Notes: generated by a model not told the origin, from the letters alone. Positions 36,109 through 44,832 are shown, numbered from the stretch's first letter. The stretch is 64,000 nucleotides of DNA from Cupriavidus necator A5-1 (GCF_000744095.1 NZ_JQLI01000008.1:124001-188000); one strand, 5' to 3'. Program-made: numbers and translations.

Positions 36109-36612
36109 TTAGCGGATCACCAGGGCCACCACCCAATATGTCTTGAGCGCTAGCAGGAACGTGACCAGCATCGGCACCCAACGCAGATCCCGGTACAGCA
36201 CCACCACCAGCACCAGCAGTGCCGCCGTGGCAAAGACCTTGATCGCCTCACCCAGGACCAGCCCGCCGATCGAAGCCCGGTCGCGCGCCAGCCACAGCCG
36301 GAACGCGAAGAACCCGCTCGGCACGAAGCACACCACGCCGCCGAACAGCGCCGACCAGCCGTACGGGCCTGGCTCTTTCGCGAACAGCGCCCAGCACAGT
36401 GCCGACAGCAAGGTGACGATCACCTGCGCCAGGACAACCTTGCCCGGGGTCATGCGCGACGGATGCAGCGCGCGCTCGCCAAACAGCCTTTCCGCGTCGG
36501 CGCGCGTCAGCGGATCGACCGCCTCTTCCTCTCGGTCTGCGCCCTCTTTCCAGTCGTCCCAGTCATCCTCGTGACGGGACCCGGCGCTTCGCTGCTGACG
36601 GTCTCGAACCAC
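36109..36612 (-). CDS. atpI: ATP synthase protein I
   Basis: This 167-residue small membrane protein assists c-ring assembly. The first 55 or so residues are charged and probably disordered (HEDDWDDWKEGADREEEAVD). Four membrane segments follow, beginning VVLAQVIVTLLSALCWALFA. The glycine/phenylalanine pattern GGVVCFVPSGFFAFRLWL is diagnostic of AtpI. The start is a GTG at 36612 with AGGAAGG close upstream. It is the first gene of the atp operon, with a good promoter about 60 bases before it. Confidence 0.88.
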   Translation of the reverse strand: MVRDRQQRSAGSRHEDDWDDWKEGADREEEAVDPLTRADAERLFGERALHPSRMTPGKVVLAQVIVTLLSALCWALFAKEPGPYGWSALFGGVVCFVPSGFFAFRLWLARDRASIGGLVLGEAIKVFATAALLVLVVVLYRDLRWVPMLVTFLLALKTYWVVALVIR

Positions 36613-36970
36613 TACCTTCCTGCCTCATTCCAGACCGGAACTTTTCGGCCCGGCCAGAATTCAAACCGCACGATTTTAAGGGGAACTACTGATGCGCGTC
36701 AATCTGCTTACAGTTAGCTTGCAGTGCATTGCGCACAACGGTTGCCATCACGATTGCATGATGGCTGCGTAAAAATTGCGCAGCAATAATGTTTGACGTA
36801 ATTGGATTGCGCAGCGAACCCTGCGCATGATGGTGGATTAACGGGCACGCGGTACGTATACCGGCCGTTGAATTTTCCACTGCGGCGTGCACGCAACAGT
36901 CATCGCGGCGATGGCCGTTTATCGCACCGAATTGCGTGTGGAAATGCTCTGGGAATTGCCTGATTAAAAA
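36613..36970. other. parB-atpI intergenic region
   Basis: About 360 bases contain the atp promoter at 36673-36702 and four TGCGCA hexamers (36731, 36778, 36809, 36823). A small palindrome CTGCG-N9-CGCAG lies within the cluster. No gene is visible. The region is AT-richer than the flanking genes. Confidence 0.5.
36673..36702 (-). promoter_or_regulatory. Putative sigma70 promoter of the atp operon
   Basis: On the minus strand TTGACG (36702-36697) and TAAAAT (36678-36673) have an 18-base spacer. Transcription would start about 50 bases before the atpI GTG. It is the best promoter match in the region. Confidence 0.65.
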
Positions 36971-36978
36971 TCAGGCAA
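36956..36978 (-). other. Perfect hairpin across the parB stop codon
   Basis: A 10-base stem TTGCCTGATT (36956-36965) with its complement at 36969-36978 has a three-base loop. The parB TGA (36973-36971) lies in the stem. There is no long T run after it on the minus strand, so it may be an mRNA 3'-end stabiliser or a weak terminator. Confidence 0.6.
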
Positions 36979-37873
36979 CCCGCTGCCCTGCCCGCGACTC
37001 GCGCAAGCGCGCGAGCACGCCTTCGAGCGCGTCGTTGTCGTTGAAGTGGATGGTGAGCTGGCCCTTGCCGCGCGCGCCCACCCGGATCTGCACCGCCAGC
37101 CCCAACTCATCCGACAGTTCTTCTTCCAGCCGCGCTACGTCGCGAATGTTATTGACGCCCTTCTGCTTGAGCGACTTCAGGTCGAACGGCTTGAGCGTTG
37201 ACGTCACCAGTTTTTCGGTCTCGCGCACAGACAGCCGCTTGTTGACGATCTGGTTCGCGAGCGTGATCTGGTTGGCGCCGTCGACGGCCAGCAGCGCGCG
37301 CGCATGGCCCATGTCGAGATCACCCGCCATCAGCATGGTCTGTACCGGCGCGGCCAGGTTCAGCAGCCGCAGCAGATTCGATACCGCGCTGCGCGAGCGC
37401 CCGACCGACTCCGCCGCCTGCTCATGCGTAAACTTGAATTCGCGGATCAGGCGCATGATGCCCTGCGCTTCTTCCAGCGGGTTCAGGTCTTCGCGCTGGA
37501 TGTTCTCGATCAGCGCCATCGCGGCGGCGGCTTCGTCGGCCACGTCCTTGACCAGCACCGGCACCTTGTCCAGGCCCGCCAGCTTCGAGGCGCGGAAGCG
37601 GCGTTCGCCGGCGATGATCTCGTAACGATCCGGTTCGGCGACGCGGCGTACCAGGATCGGCTGCATCAGGCCTTGTGCGCGGATGCTCGCTGCCAGCTCC
37701 TGCAGCGCGCCTTCGTCCATGCGCGTGCGCGGCTGGTACTTGCCCGGCTGCAGCTGGTCCAGGCGCAGCACGGTGGGCGCGCCCTCCTGCTTGACCGATT
37801 CCACGATCTCCGCGGGCCCGCCCAGCAGCGCTTCGAGGCCGCGGCCCAAGCCCTTCTTCTTTACCGTGCTCAT
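36971..37873 (-). CDS. parB: Chromosome partitioning protein ParB
   Basis: This 300-residue protein binds parS and spreads around it as a CTP-dependent clamp. The N-terminus KKKGLGRGLEALLGG is typical. The CTP-binding motifs are in PNPLEEAQ-like and GERRFRASKLAGL segments (here IIAGERRFRAS and LNPLEEAQGIMRLI). The helix-turn-helix reads THEQAAESVGRSRSAVSNLLRLL. The C-terminal dimerisation segment ends GVLARLRESRAGQRVA. The ATG at 37873 has AGGGGAGGGTGAGC ahead of it; upstream in-frame starts lie in parA. The stop codon is enclosed in a hairpin. Confidence 0.97.
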   Translation of the reverse strand: MSTVKKKGLGRGLEALLGGPAEIVESVKQEGAPTVLRLDQLQPGKYQPRTRMDEGALQELAASIRAQGLMQPILVRRVAEPDRYEIIAGERRFRASKLAGLDKVPVLVKDVADEAAAAMALIENIQREDLNPLEEAQGIMRLIREFKFTHEQAAESVGRSRSAVSNLLRLLNLAAPVQTMLMAGDLDMGHARALLAVDGANQITLANQIVNKRLSVRETEKLVTSTLKPFDLKSLKQKGVNNIRDVARLEEELSDELGLAVQIRVGARGKGQLTIHFNDNDALEGVLARLRESRAGQRVA

Positions 37874-37887
37874 GCTCACCCTCCCCT

Positions 37888-38661
37888 TCAGCCCAGCTGC
37901 CTGACGCGCGCGATCATCTCGGCGCCGAAGTCCAGGTACGCCTTGGCGCCCTTGGACGACGGATCGAATGCCACGCCCGGCATGCCATAAGACGGCGCCT
38001 CGGCCAGGCGCACATTGCGCGGGATCATGGTCTTGAAGACCTTGTCGCCGAAGTGCGATTCGAGCTGCGCCGACACTTGCTGCTGCAGCGTGACGCGCGG
38101 ATCGAACATGACGCGCAACAGGCCGATCACCTTCAGCTCGCGGTTCAGGTTGGCGTGTACCTGCTTGATGGTGTTGACCAGGTCCGACAGCCCTTCCAGC
38201 GCAAAGTACTCGCACTGCATCGGCACGATCACGCCGTGTGCCGCACACAGGCCATTCAGCGTCAGCAGCGACAGCGACGGCGGGCAGTCGATCAGCACGA
38301 AGTCATACTGGTCGTCGACTTCGTCGATGGCTTGCTTGAGCCGGCGTTCGCGCTGGTCGAGCTCGACCAGCTCCACTTCGGCGCCGGCCAGTTCGCGGTT
38401 GGCGGGCAGCACGTCGTACCTGCCGGTCTCGGAACGCTGGCGCGCCTGCGTGACGCTGGCCAGGCCAACCAGCACCTGATACACGCTGTGTTCCAGCGCC
38501 TGCTTGTCGATGCCGGAGCCCATCGAGGCATTGCCCTGCGGGTCCAGGTCGACCAGCAGCACGCGCTGGTCCTGCGCGGCCAGGCCGGCGGCGAGGTTCA
38601 CCGTGGTGGTGGTCTTGCCTACCCCGCCCTTCTGGTTTGCGATCACGAATACCTTGGCCAT
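37888..38661 (-). CDS. parA: Chromosome partitioning ATPase ParA
   Basis: This 257-residue Walker-type ATPase moves ParB-bound parS during chromosome segregation. The deviant Walker A motif KGGVGKTTT is at residues 11-19 (IANQKGGVGKTTTTVNLAAG). LVDLDPQGNASMGSG and DFVLIDCPPSLSLLT supply the other nucleotide motifs. CAGGAG precedes the ATG at 38661. parA and parB are 14 bases apart and follow rsmG, in the conserved order. Confidence 0.97.
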   Translation of the reverse strand: MAKVFVIANQKGGVGKTTTTVNLAAGLAAQDQRVLLVDLDPQGNASMGSGIDKQALEHSVYQVLVGLASVTQARQRSETGRYDVLPANRELAGAEVELVELDQRERRLKQAIDEVDDQYDFVLIDCPPSLSLLTLNGLCAAHGVIVPMQCEYFALEGLSDLVNTIKQVHANLNRELKVIGLLRVMFDPRVTLQQQVSAQLESHFGDKVFKTMIPRNVRLAEAPSYGMPGVAFDPSSKGAKAYLDFGAEMIARVRQLG

Positions 38662-38762
38662 AAGCTCCTGCGGCTCCTGCTTCAATTCATCCGGCCAGCC
38701 CGGGGCTGGCAGTTCGCGGCGCTGCCGTTGCAGCGTCGCGGCGTAGGTCCTGCTTGCGCGCT

Positions 38763-39470
38763 TCAGCGCCGCGACAACACCACCAGGTGGCGCTCGGCGT
38801 CCAGCTCCGGCACGGTGAGCCGGGGCACGGCATCGACCTGCCATTGCGTCATCAGGCCGGCCGCTTCCATGCGGTCGAGCTCGGCCTGTGGATAAACACC
38901 CTTCATGGCAATCAGCTTGCCGTGCGGTGCCAGCAGATGGCCCGACAGGTTCACAAAGTCTGTCAGTTCGGCGAACGCGCGCGACGTGATCACGGCATAG
39001 CCGTCTGCGTCTTCCAGCTTTTCCACCGGCCCCCAGTGCGCGGCGGCATTGGCTAGTCCGAGCTGGGCACGGCACTGGGTCAAGAAGGCGGTCTTCTTCT
39101 GCACGATGTCGACCATCAGCACCGACAGGTCCGGGCAGGCGATCGCCAGCGGCAGGCCGGGCATGCCGCCGCCCGAACCAACGTCCAGCACCCTGCCCCA
39201 CGCCGGCGTGCCTGGCGCTGCGGCGCGCGCGGCTTCGGCCAGCGCGGGCACCGCGGCGAGCGAATCCAGCATGTGATGCGTAAGCATCTCATCAGGATGG
39301 CGGATCGCGGTCAGGTTGTAGACGCTGTTCCACTTTCGCAGCAGTGCCAGGTAGTCGAACAGCTTGTCGATCTGGGCCGGCGCCAGGGCCAGGCCGATCG
39401 ATTCCAGACCGGCCTCGAGGCGACGACGCTGGGCGGCGTCGTCGGTCATGGTGTGTCGCGGACCGGCCAC
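38763..39470 (-). CDS. rsmG: 16S rRNA (guanine527-N7)-methyltransferase
   Basis: This SAM-dependent methyltransferase makes m7G527 in 16S rRNA; loss gives low-level streptomycin resistance. The substrate-binding start KWNSVYNLTAIRHPDEMLTH and the SAM motif VLDVGSGGGMPGLPLAIACP are clear. LMVDIVQKKTAFLTQCRAQLG and VITSRAFAELTDFV follow. Two starts are possible. The GTG at 39470 directly follows the mnmG TGA with GAGG upstream (235 residues); the ATG at 39449 gives 228 residues. The former is listed because of its ribosome-binding site. It is translationally linked to mnmG. Confidence 0.95.
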   Translation of the reverse strand: MAGPRHTMTDDAAQRRRLEAGLESIGLALAPAQIDKLFDYLALLRKWNSVYNLTAIRHPDEMLTHHMLDSLAAVPALAEAARAAAPGTPAWGRVLDVGSGGGMPGLPLAIACPDLSVLMVDIVQKKTAFLTQCRAQLGLANAAAHWGPVEKLEDADGYAVITSRAFAELTDFVNLSGHLLAPHGKLIAMKGVYPQAELDRMEAAGLMTQWQVDAVPRLTVPELDAERHLVVLSRR

Positions 39471-41456
39471 TCAGGCTGCCTCTTGCGAGTTGCTGCCAGC
39501 ATCGGTACCCGCCTCAGTGCCAGTACCTGCAACCGCCTCGGCGCGCGCGCGACCCAGGCCCTTCTTCTTCAGGTGTACCAACAGCAGCGAGATAGCAGCC
39601 GGTGTCACGCCGGAGATGCGCGAGGCCTGACCCAGCGTTTCCGGACGGTGCTGGTTCAGCTTCTGGCTGACCTCGAAGCCCAGGCCGCGCACCTCGGTGT
39701 AATCCAGCCCTTCCGGCAGGCGCGTCGATTCATTGGCTTCCAGCTTGTCGACCTCGGCTGCCTGGCGGGCGATATAGCCGTGGTACTTGATGCCGATTTC
39801 GATCTGTTCGCGGATCTGCTCGGCCAGCATGACGTCAGCGTCCAGCGGCGTCTCCGGCGCATGGCGGCCGCCCTGCAGTGCCATCAGCGACGCATAGCGG
39901 ACCTCCGGCCGGCGCAGCAGGTCGGCCAGGCTGTACTCGCGCTCGATCGGCTTGCCCAGGAGCGGCACGGCGTCTTCAGCCGGCAGCATCGCCGGGTTCA
40001 CCCACGTGCTCTTCAGGCGCTCTGTTTCACGTGAAACAGCGTCGCGCTTGCGGTTGAAGGCATCCCAGCGCGCATCGTCGACCACGCCCAGTTCGCGACC
40101 GACCTCGGTCAGGCGCATATCGGCATTGTCTTCCCGCAGGCTCAGGCGGAATTCCGCGCGGCTGGTAAACATCCGGTACGGTTCGGTCACACCACGGGTG
40201 ATCAGGTCGTCGACCAGCACGCCCAGATAGGCCTGGTCGCGGCGTGGCGTCCAGGCGTCACGTTCGCGCACGTAGCAGCCGGCATTGATACCCGCCAGCA
40301 GGCCCTGCGCGGCGGCTTCCTCATAGCCGGTAGTGCCGTTGATCTGGCCGGCAAAGAACAGGCCGCGGATTGCCTTGCTCTCCAGCGAGGCCTTCAGGCC
40401 ACGCGGGTCGAAGTAGTCATACTCGATCGCATAGCCGGGGCGCAGGATGTGCGCGTTCTCCAGCCCGCGGATCGAGTGCACCAGCTCCAGCTGCACGTCG
40501 AACGGCAGGCTGGTCGAGATCCCGTTCGGGTAGAACTCGTTGGTGGTCAGGCCCTCGGGTTCCAGGAAGATCTGGTGGCTTTCCTTGCTGGCAAAGCGAT
40601 GGATCTTGTCCTCGATACTCGGGCAGTAGCGCGGCCCTACCCCTTCGATCACGCCGGTGTACATTGGCGAGCGGTCCAGCCCGCCGCGGATGATGTCGTG
40701 GGTGCGGCTGTTGGTGTGGGTGATCCAGCACGGCAGTTGCTGCGGGTGCTGCTCCGGGCGGCCCAGGAAGGAGAACACCGGCACCGGATCCAGGTCGCCG
40801 GGCTGCTCTTCCATCACCGAGAAGTCGATGGTGCGGCCGTCGATGCGCGGCGGCGTGCCAGTCTTCAGGCGCCCTTGCGGTAGCTTCAGGTCCTTCAGGC
40901 GCGCCGACAGCGACACCGCAGCCGGGTCGCCGGCGCGGCCGCCGGTGTAGTTGTCCAGCCCCACGTGGATCTTGCCGTCCAGGAAGGTACCGGCGGTCAG
41001 CACCACCGCGCGGGCGCGGAAGGCAATGCCGACCTGGGTCATGGCACCGACCACGCGGTCGCCCTCGACCATCAGGTCGTCCACCGCCTGCTGGAACAGC
41101 ATCAGGTTCGGCTGGTTCTCCAGCCGCGTACGGATCGCCTTGCGGTACAGCACGCGGTCAGCCTGGGCGCGCGTGGCGCGCACGGCCGGGCCCTTGCTGG
41201 AGTTGAGGATGCGGAACTGGATGCCGGCCTCGTCGGTGGCGGCAGCCATGGCGCCGCCCATCGCATCCACTTCCTTGACCAGGTGCCCCTTGCCGATGCC
41301 GCCGATGGACGGGTTGCAGCTCATCTGGCCCAGCGTCTCGATGTTATGGGTCAGCAGCAGCGTCTGGCAGCCCATGCGGGCAGCCGCGAGTGCAGCTTCA
41401 GTGCCGGCGTGACCACCACCGACGACGATGACATCGAACTCTGTTGGGTAAAGCAT
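39471..41456 (-). CDS. mnmG: tRNA U34 carboxymethylaminomethyl-modification enzyme MnmG (GidA)
   Basis: This 661-residue FAD protein works with MnmE to modify uridine 34 of several tRNAs. The FAD motif VIVVGGGHAGTEAALAAARMG is at the N-terminus, followed by NPSIGGIGKGHLVKEVDAMGG, TGTPPRIDGRT and the DYFDPRGLKASLESK and INGTTGYEEAAAQGL blocks. The C-terminal helical domain is complete. GGAGGAGGTGTCCC precedes the ATG at 41456. An unusual point is a perfect parS palindrome in the coding region at 40023-40038, read as Ser-Arg-Glu-Thr in AVSRETERL. Confidence 0.98.
   Translation of the reverse strand: MLYPTEFDVIVVGGGHAGTEAALAAARMGCQTLLLTHNIETLGQMSCNPSIGGIGKGHLVKEVDAMGGAMAAATDEAGIQFRILNSSKGPAVRATRAQADRVLYRKAIRTRLENQPNLMLFQQAVDDLMVEGDRVVGAMTQVGIAFRARAVVLTAGTFLDGKIHVGLDNYTGGRAGDPAAVSLSARLKDLKLPQGRLKTGTPPRIDGRTIDFSVMEEQPGDLDPVPVFSFLGRPEQHPQQLPCWITHTNSRTHDIIRGGLDRSPMYTGVIEGVGPRYCPSIEDKIHRFASKESHQIFLEPEGLTTNEFYPNGISTSLPFDVQLELVHSIRGLENAHILRPGYAIEYDYFDPRGLKASLESKAIRGLFFAGQINGTTGYEEAAAQGLLAGINAGCYVRERDAWTPRRDQAYLGVLVDDLITRGVTEPYRMFTSRAEFRLSLREDNADMRLTEVGRELGVVDDARWDAFNRKRDAVSRETERLKSTWVNPAMLPAEDAVPLLGKPIEREYSLADLLRRPEVRYASLMALQGGRHAPETPLDADVMLAEQIREQIEIGIKYHGYIARQAAEVDKLEANESTRLPEGLDYTEVRGLGFEVSQKLNQHRPETLGQASRISGVTPAAISLLLVHLKKKGLGRARAEAVAGTGTEAGTDAGSNSQEAA
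40023..40038. promoter_or_regulatory. parS site inside mnmG
   Basis: TGTTTCACGTGAAACA, a perfect 16-base palindrome matching the bacterial parS consensus, lies in the mnmG coding sequence. Confidence 0.9.
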
Positions 41457-41543
41457 GGGACACCTCCTCCGGGAGGCTGGCGGGAAAATTCGGGAATGCC
41501 GAATTATAGCGGCAATCGACTGGAGGCTTTTCGATGGTAACCA

Positions 41544-41559
41544 TGTTTCACGTGAAACA
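41544..41559. promoter_or_regulatory. parS site upstream of mnmG
   Basis: TGTTTCACGTGAAACA, identical to the site within mnmG, extended here to a perfect 20-base palindrome by CCA/TGG-type flanks. It lies about 90 bases before the mnmG start. Confidence 0.93.
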
Positions 41560-41601
41560 TGGCGTCGGCGGTACCTGGGGAGTCGCTCCGAAACCACGCT
41601 A

Positions 41602-41617
41602 TGTTCCACGTGAAACA
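41602..41617. promoter_or_regulatory. parS site, single-base asymmetry
   Basis: TGTTCCACGTGAAACA differs from the perfect palindrome by one position. It abuts the T run of the terminator at 41618-41641. Confidence 0.9.
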
Positions 41618-41641
41618 AAAAGGCCGGGCACAAGGCCCGGC
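41618..41641 (-). terminator. Rho-independent terminator after the amidohydrolase gene
   Basis: GCCGGGC (41623-41629) and GCCCGGC (41635-41641) form the stem. On the minus strand five T residues follow and run straight into the neighbouring parS site. It lies between two parS sites. Confidence 0.8.
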
Positions 41642-41644
41642 TGA

Positions 41645-41660
41645 TGTTTCACGTGGAACA
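41645..41660. promoter_or_regulatory. parS site next to the amidohydrolase stop
   Basis: TGTTTCACGTGGAACA, six bases from the stop of the minus-strand gene at 41667. It is the mirror image of the site at 41602. Confidence 0.9.
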
Positions 41661-41666
41661 AGCGCC

Positions 41667-42551
41667 TCAGAGTTGGGCGCGGATATAGGCCGCAACCTGC
41701 CCGGTCAGCTTGCCAAGGTCGCGTTGCAGCGTGGCGAACCCGCCATTGCGCTCCCGGCCAACCTCGTCCATGTATAGCGGACGCCGGATTTCGATCTGCA
41801 GGCTGTTGCGCCGCTCGGCTGGCCGCCCGATCTGGGCAATCAGCTGCACGCCTTTGTAGGGATCATTGCAGGCCACCGTGTAGCCCATGCCGCGCAACTC
41901 CCCTGCTATCAGGTCGACCAGTCCCGGCTCGCATGTGGTGCCGTCCCGGTCGCCGAGCACAAAGTCCGCCAGCGGATGCGGGCTGTCGATTTTGAGCCGC
42001 TCATAGGCGTTGTTCGGCATCGAGTGCAGGTTCAGGTGCCACACCGTGCCGAAACGCTGCCAGGCACTCTCCACCGCTTCGGCCAGCGCAGCGTGGTACG
42101 GCCGGTAGTAGCGGTCGATACGGGCCTGCACTTCGGCCACGGACAGGCGGCGGTCGTAGATCGGCGTGCCCGCATCGACCCGGCTCCAGATCAGGCCATA
42201 GCCCAGCTGCGTCTTCGGGCCCGGGGCCAGCGCCGTCGGCCAGGGGCCGTCGAGCAGGTCCGGGTCGATGTCGTCGGCCATCCGGTTGGGATCGATATAG
42301 ACGCGCGGGAACGTCGCCGCCAGCAGCGTACCGCCTGCGGCCGGCACGGCATCCCATAACGCATCGACGTGCGTATCCTCGCCGCCACGCAGGCGGGCCG
42401 CCGGGATGGCGGCACCGAAGTCCGCCGGGTACGCGGTACCGCTGTGCGGCGAGTCGCACACCAGCGGCAGCGCCTCCCCTTCCGGCAGGCGCACGATCAC
42501 CGGGGGCAGCGCGGCGGTCTCGTTGGTCGTCAGGTTCGTCGCTTCAGCCAT
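41667..42551 (-). CDS. N-formylglutamate amidohydrolase family protein
   Basis: This 294-residue protein is of the N-formylglutamate deformylase (HutG-type) family, which releases formate from N-formylglutamate in histidine breakdown. Zinc-site motifs include LVCDSPHSGTAYPADFG, GGEDTHVDALWDAVP and HLNLHSMPNNAY. The C-terminal LQIEIRRPLYMDE block is conserved. It is not located with other hut genes, so the natural substrate could be another N-formyl or N-acyl amino acid. It is 3 bases downstream of the Bug gene and ends beside a parS site. Confidence 0.9.
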   Translation of the reverse strand: MAEATNLTTNETAALPPVIVRLPEGEALPLVCDSPHSGTAYPADFGAAIPAARLRGGEDTHVDALWDAVPAAGGTLLAATFPRVYIDPNRMADDIDPDLLDGPWPTALAPGPKTQLGYGLIWSRVDAGTPIYDRRLSVAEVQARIDRYYRPYHAALAEAVESAWQRFGTVWHLNLHSMPNNAYERLKIDSPHPLADFVLGDRDGTTCEPGLVDLIAGELRGMGYTVACNDPYKGVQLIAQIGRPAERRNSLQIEIRRPLYMDEVGRERNGGFATLQRDLGKLTGQVAAYIRAQL

Positions 42552-42554
42552 GCG

Positions 42555-43550
42555 TCAGTCCAGCTTGATATCCGCCGCCTTGGCCACGCGGGCATAGCGC
42601 GCCATGGCCTGCTGGATCTGCGCCTTGAACTGCTCGGGCGTGGTCGGCACCAGCGTGCCGCCCGACTCCTCGACCTTGCGCTTGAACTCCGGGTTCTGCA
42701 TGGCCTTGTGGATGGCCTGGTTCAGCCTGGCGACGATCGCAGGCGGCGTATTCGCCGGCGCCACGATGCCGAACCAGCCGCCATCGCCCATATCCTTGAA
42801 GCCCAGTTCGGCATAGGTCGGCACGCCAGGCAACTGTGCAGAGCGCGACGCACCCAGCACCGCCAGCGCGCGCAGCTTGCCCGATTTCACGTGGGGCAGC
42901 GTGGACGACAGGTTGTCGGTGATGGCATTGACCTGCCCTGCCACGGCATCATTCAGCGCCAGGCCGGCGCCCTTGTACGGCACATGCAGCAGGTCGATCT
43001 TGGCCAGCATCATGAAGTTCTCGATGTTGACGTGGCCCAGCGAGCCGGCGCCGGGCGAAGCAAAGCTGTACTTGCCCGGGTTGGCCTTGGCCAAGGCAAC
43101 GAACTCCTGCATGGTCTTGGCCGGCACACTGGGATGCACCGCGAACACGCTGGGGATCGCCACCACGTTGGTGACCGGGGCGAAGTCCTTGACCGGGTCG
43201 TACTTCAGCCTGGGGTACACCGCGGGGTTGGAGCCGTGCGTGCTGACCGTGGCCATGCCGATGGTGTAGCCGTCCGGCGCGGCATTGGCCACCTGCTCCA
43301 TGCCCAGCGAGCCGCCGGCGCCGCCCTTGTTCTCGACCACGATGGACTGGCCCAGCTCGCGCCCGGCAAACTCGGCCACCAGGCGCGCCGACAGGTCGGT
43401 GGAGCCACCTGCCGCGAACGGCACGATCAGGCGGATCGGGCGCGTCGGGTAGTTGGCCTGCGCGAAAGCGCTGCCGGCAAACGCCAGCGTGGCAGCGGCC
43501 GCGGTACCGGACAGCAGCAGCTGGCGGCGGGTTATCCTGGCTCGGATCAT
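42555..43550 (-). CDS. Bug-family (TctC) periplasmic substrate-binding protein
   Basis: This 331-residue periplasmic binding protein is of the Bug family, abundant in Burkholderiales. The N-terminus has a twin-arginine-like export signal (TRRQLLLSGTAAAATLAFAG, cleavage near SAFAQA). The mature part opens YPTRPIRLIVPFAAGGSTDL and contains VENKGGAGGSLGM, FAPVTNVVAIPSVFAVHPS and VPYKGAGLALND, typical of the family. Ligands are usually carboxylic acids. It is divergent from a LysR gene and cotranscribed with the amidohydrolase, so its ligand may be that enzyme's substrate (inference). Confidence 0.93.
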   Translation of the reverse strand: MIRARITRRQLLLSGTAAAATLAFAGSAFAQANYPTRPIRLIVPFAAGGSTDLSARLVAEFAGRELGQSIVVENKGGAGGSLGMEQVANAAPDGYTIGMATVSTHGSNPAVYPRLKYDPVKDFAPVTNVVAIPSVFAVHPSVPAKTMQEFVALAKANPGKYSFASPGAGSLGHVNIENFMMLAKIDLLHVPYKGAGLALNDAVAGQVNAITDNLSSTLPHVKSGKLRALAVLGASRSAQLPGVPTYAELGFKDMGDGGWFGIVAPANTPPAIVARLNQAIHKAMQNPEFKRKVEESGGTLVPTTPEQFKAQIQQAMARYARVAKAADIKLD

Positions 43551-43688
43551 GGGGATTTCTCCTGTTGGTTTTGTGCAATGAACCGGGCGAGTGTCAGCCG
43601 TTTACCGGGTCGGCACAAACGACTATATTGCACGTTTGCATTACCAAAGATCATCCTGCGCAGCCAGCCTTGGCTGCCCTGCCCCGCC

Positions 43689-44630
43689 ATGCGGCTGCGT
43701 TCCCCATCGATGTCCGAGTTGCATGCCTTCGCCGCCGCGGCACGGCTGGGCAGCTTCACCCGTGCGGCCGAACTGCTGTGCGTGACGCAAGGGGCCATCA
43801 GCCGCGCCATCGCCAGGCTCGAAACGCATTTTGGCCAGCCGCTGCTCCAGCGCAATGCCCACCGGCTGCTGCTGACCGACGCCGGCAAGCAACTGCTGGA
43901 CGCCGTGGCCGAGCCGCTGGCCGCGATCGAGAACGCCAGCGCCGCCCTGCTCGCCGGCGACCGACGGCACCACCTGACACTGTCGGTCGTGCCGACACTG
44001 GCCAGTGTCTGGCTGGTGCCGCGGCTGCCTGACTTCCACCGCCGCCATCCGGACATCAGACTCGACTTCGTGCCATACGAGCGCGATGAGGACTTCTCCG
44101 GCCCGGCGCCAGATGCCGCCATCCTGGCGGGCGAAGCCGGCAAGTGGCCGGGCCTGTTGGTCGACTATGTGGTTGGACGTGAACTGGTCCCAGTTTGCCA
44201 CCCGGACCGCGCTCGCGCGCGTCGCGCGGCAGGCCATTGGCAGTCGCCGGCTGAGTTGCTGCAGGAGCCCCTGCTCTACCACACCACCGCGCCGGCGAAC
44301 TGGCAGAACTGGCTGCACGCGGCAGGCGTACCCAACGCTGCGCCGACGACGTTATCCACAGGTTTCGACCAGGTTTCGATCCTGATCCAGGCCGTGCGCG
44401 CGGATATGGGCGTGGCAGTGCTGCAGCGCTGCCTGGTGCGCGATGAACTCGCCGCCGGCCGCGTGGTGGCACCGTTCGATCTGCCAATTACGCTGATGCG
44501 CGGCTATTTCCTGTGTGCCCCCAAAGAACGGCGCGATCATCCGGCGCTGAACCGCTTTCGGGAGTGGCTGTTGGAGACGGCGAAGCAAGATACCGACGTC
44601 GACCCGGGAAAATATGCAGCGGATCACTGA
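43689..44630 (+). CDS. LysR-family transcriptional regulator
   Basis: This 313-residue regulator has an N-terminal winged helix-turn-helix (FTRAAELLCVTQGAISRAIA followed by RLETHFGQPLL) and a C-terminal effector-binding domain. It resembles the GcvA group of LysR proteins. The ATG at 43689 gives a short leader before MSELHAFAAAARLGSFTRA; an inner ATG at 43710 is also possible. It is divergent from the Bug gene, 138 bases away, and probably controls it. TGCACGTTTGCA at 43631-43642, between the two, may be part of its binding site. Confidence 0.9.
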   Translation: MRLRSPSMSELHAFAAAARLGSFTRAAELLCVTQGAISRAIARLETHFGQPLLQRNAHRLLLTDAGKQLLDAVAEPLAAIENASAALLAGDRRHHLTLSVVPTLASVWLVPRLPDFHRRHPDIRLDFVPYERDEDFSGPAPDAAILAGEAGKWPGLLVDYVVGRELVPVCHPDRARARRAAGHWQSPAELLQEPLLYHTTAPANWQNWLHAAGVPNAAPTTLSTGFDQVSILIQAVRADMGVAVLQRCLVRDELAAGRVVAPFDLPITLMRGYFLCAPKERRDHPALNRFREWLLETAKQDTDVDPGKYAADH

Positions 44631-44832
44631 TTGCCATCACGAGACTAAAGATATGATTCGTCCGGTTGATTTATGGCGACAGTTCATTCGCTTGAGAAAT
44701 GTGAGGCATCAAGTTCTTGGCTACGTCATTCATCCAACAAATTCTCGCATACCCATCTCAGCGCATCTGGCGATTGCTCCGCTGAACCCATTCGCGAATT
44801 GGGTTATCCCCAAAGTTATTCACAGGAAAAAT

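Noticed and set aside
42884..42899. A partial parS-like sequence (TTTCACGTGGGGCAG) in the Bug gene
   Set aside because: The right arm does not match the consensus and the palindrome is broken.
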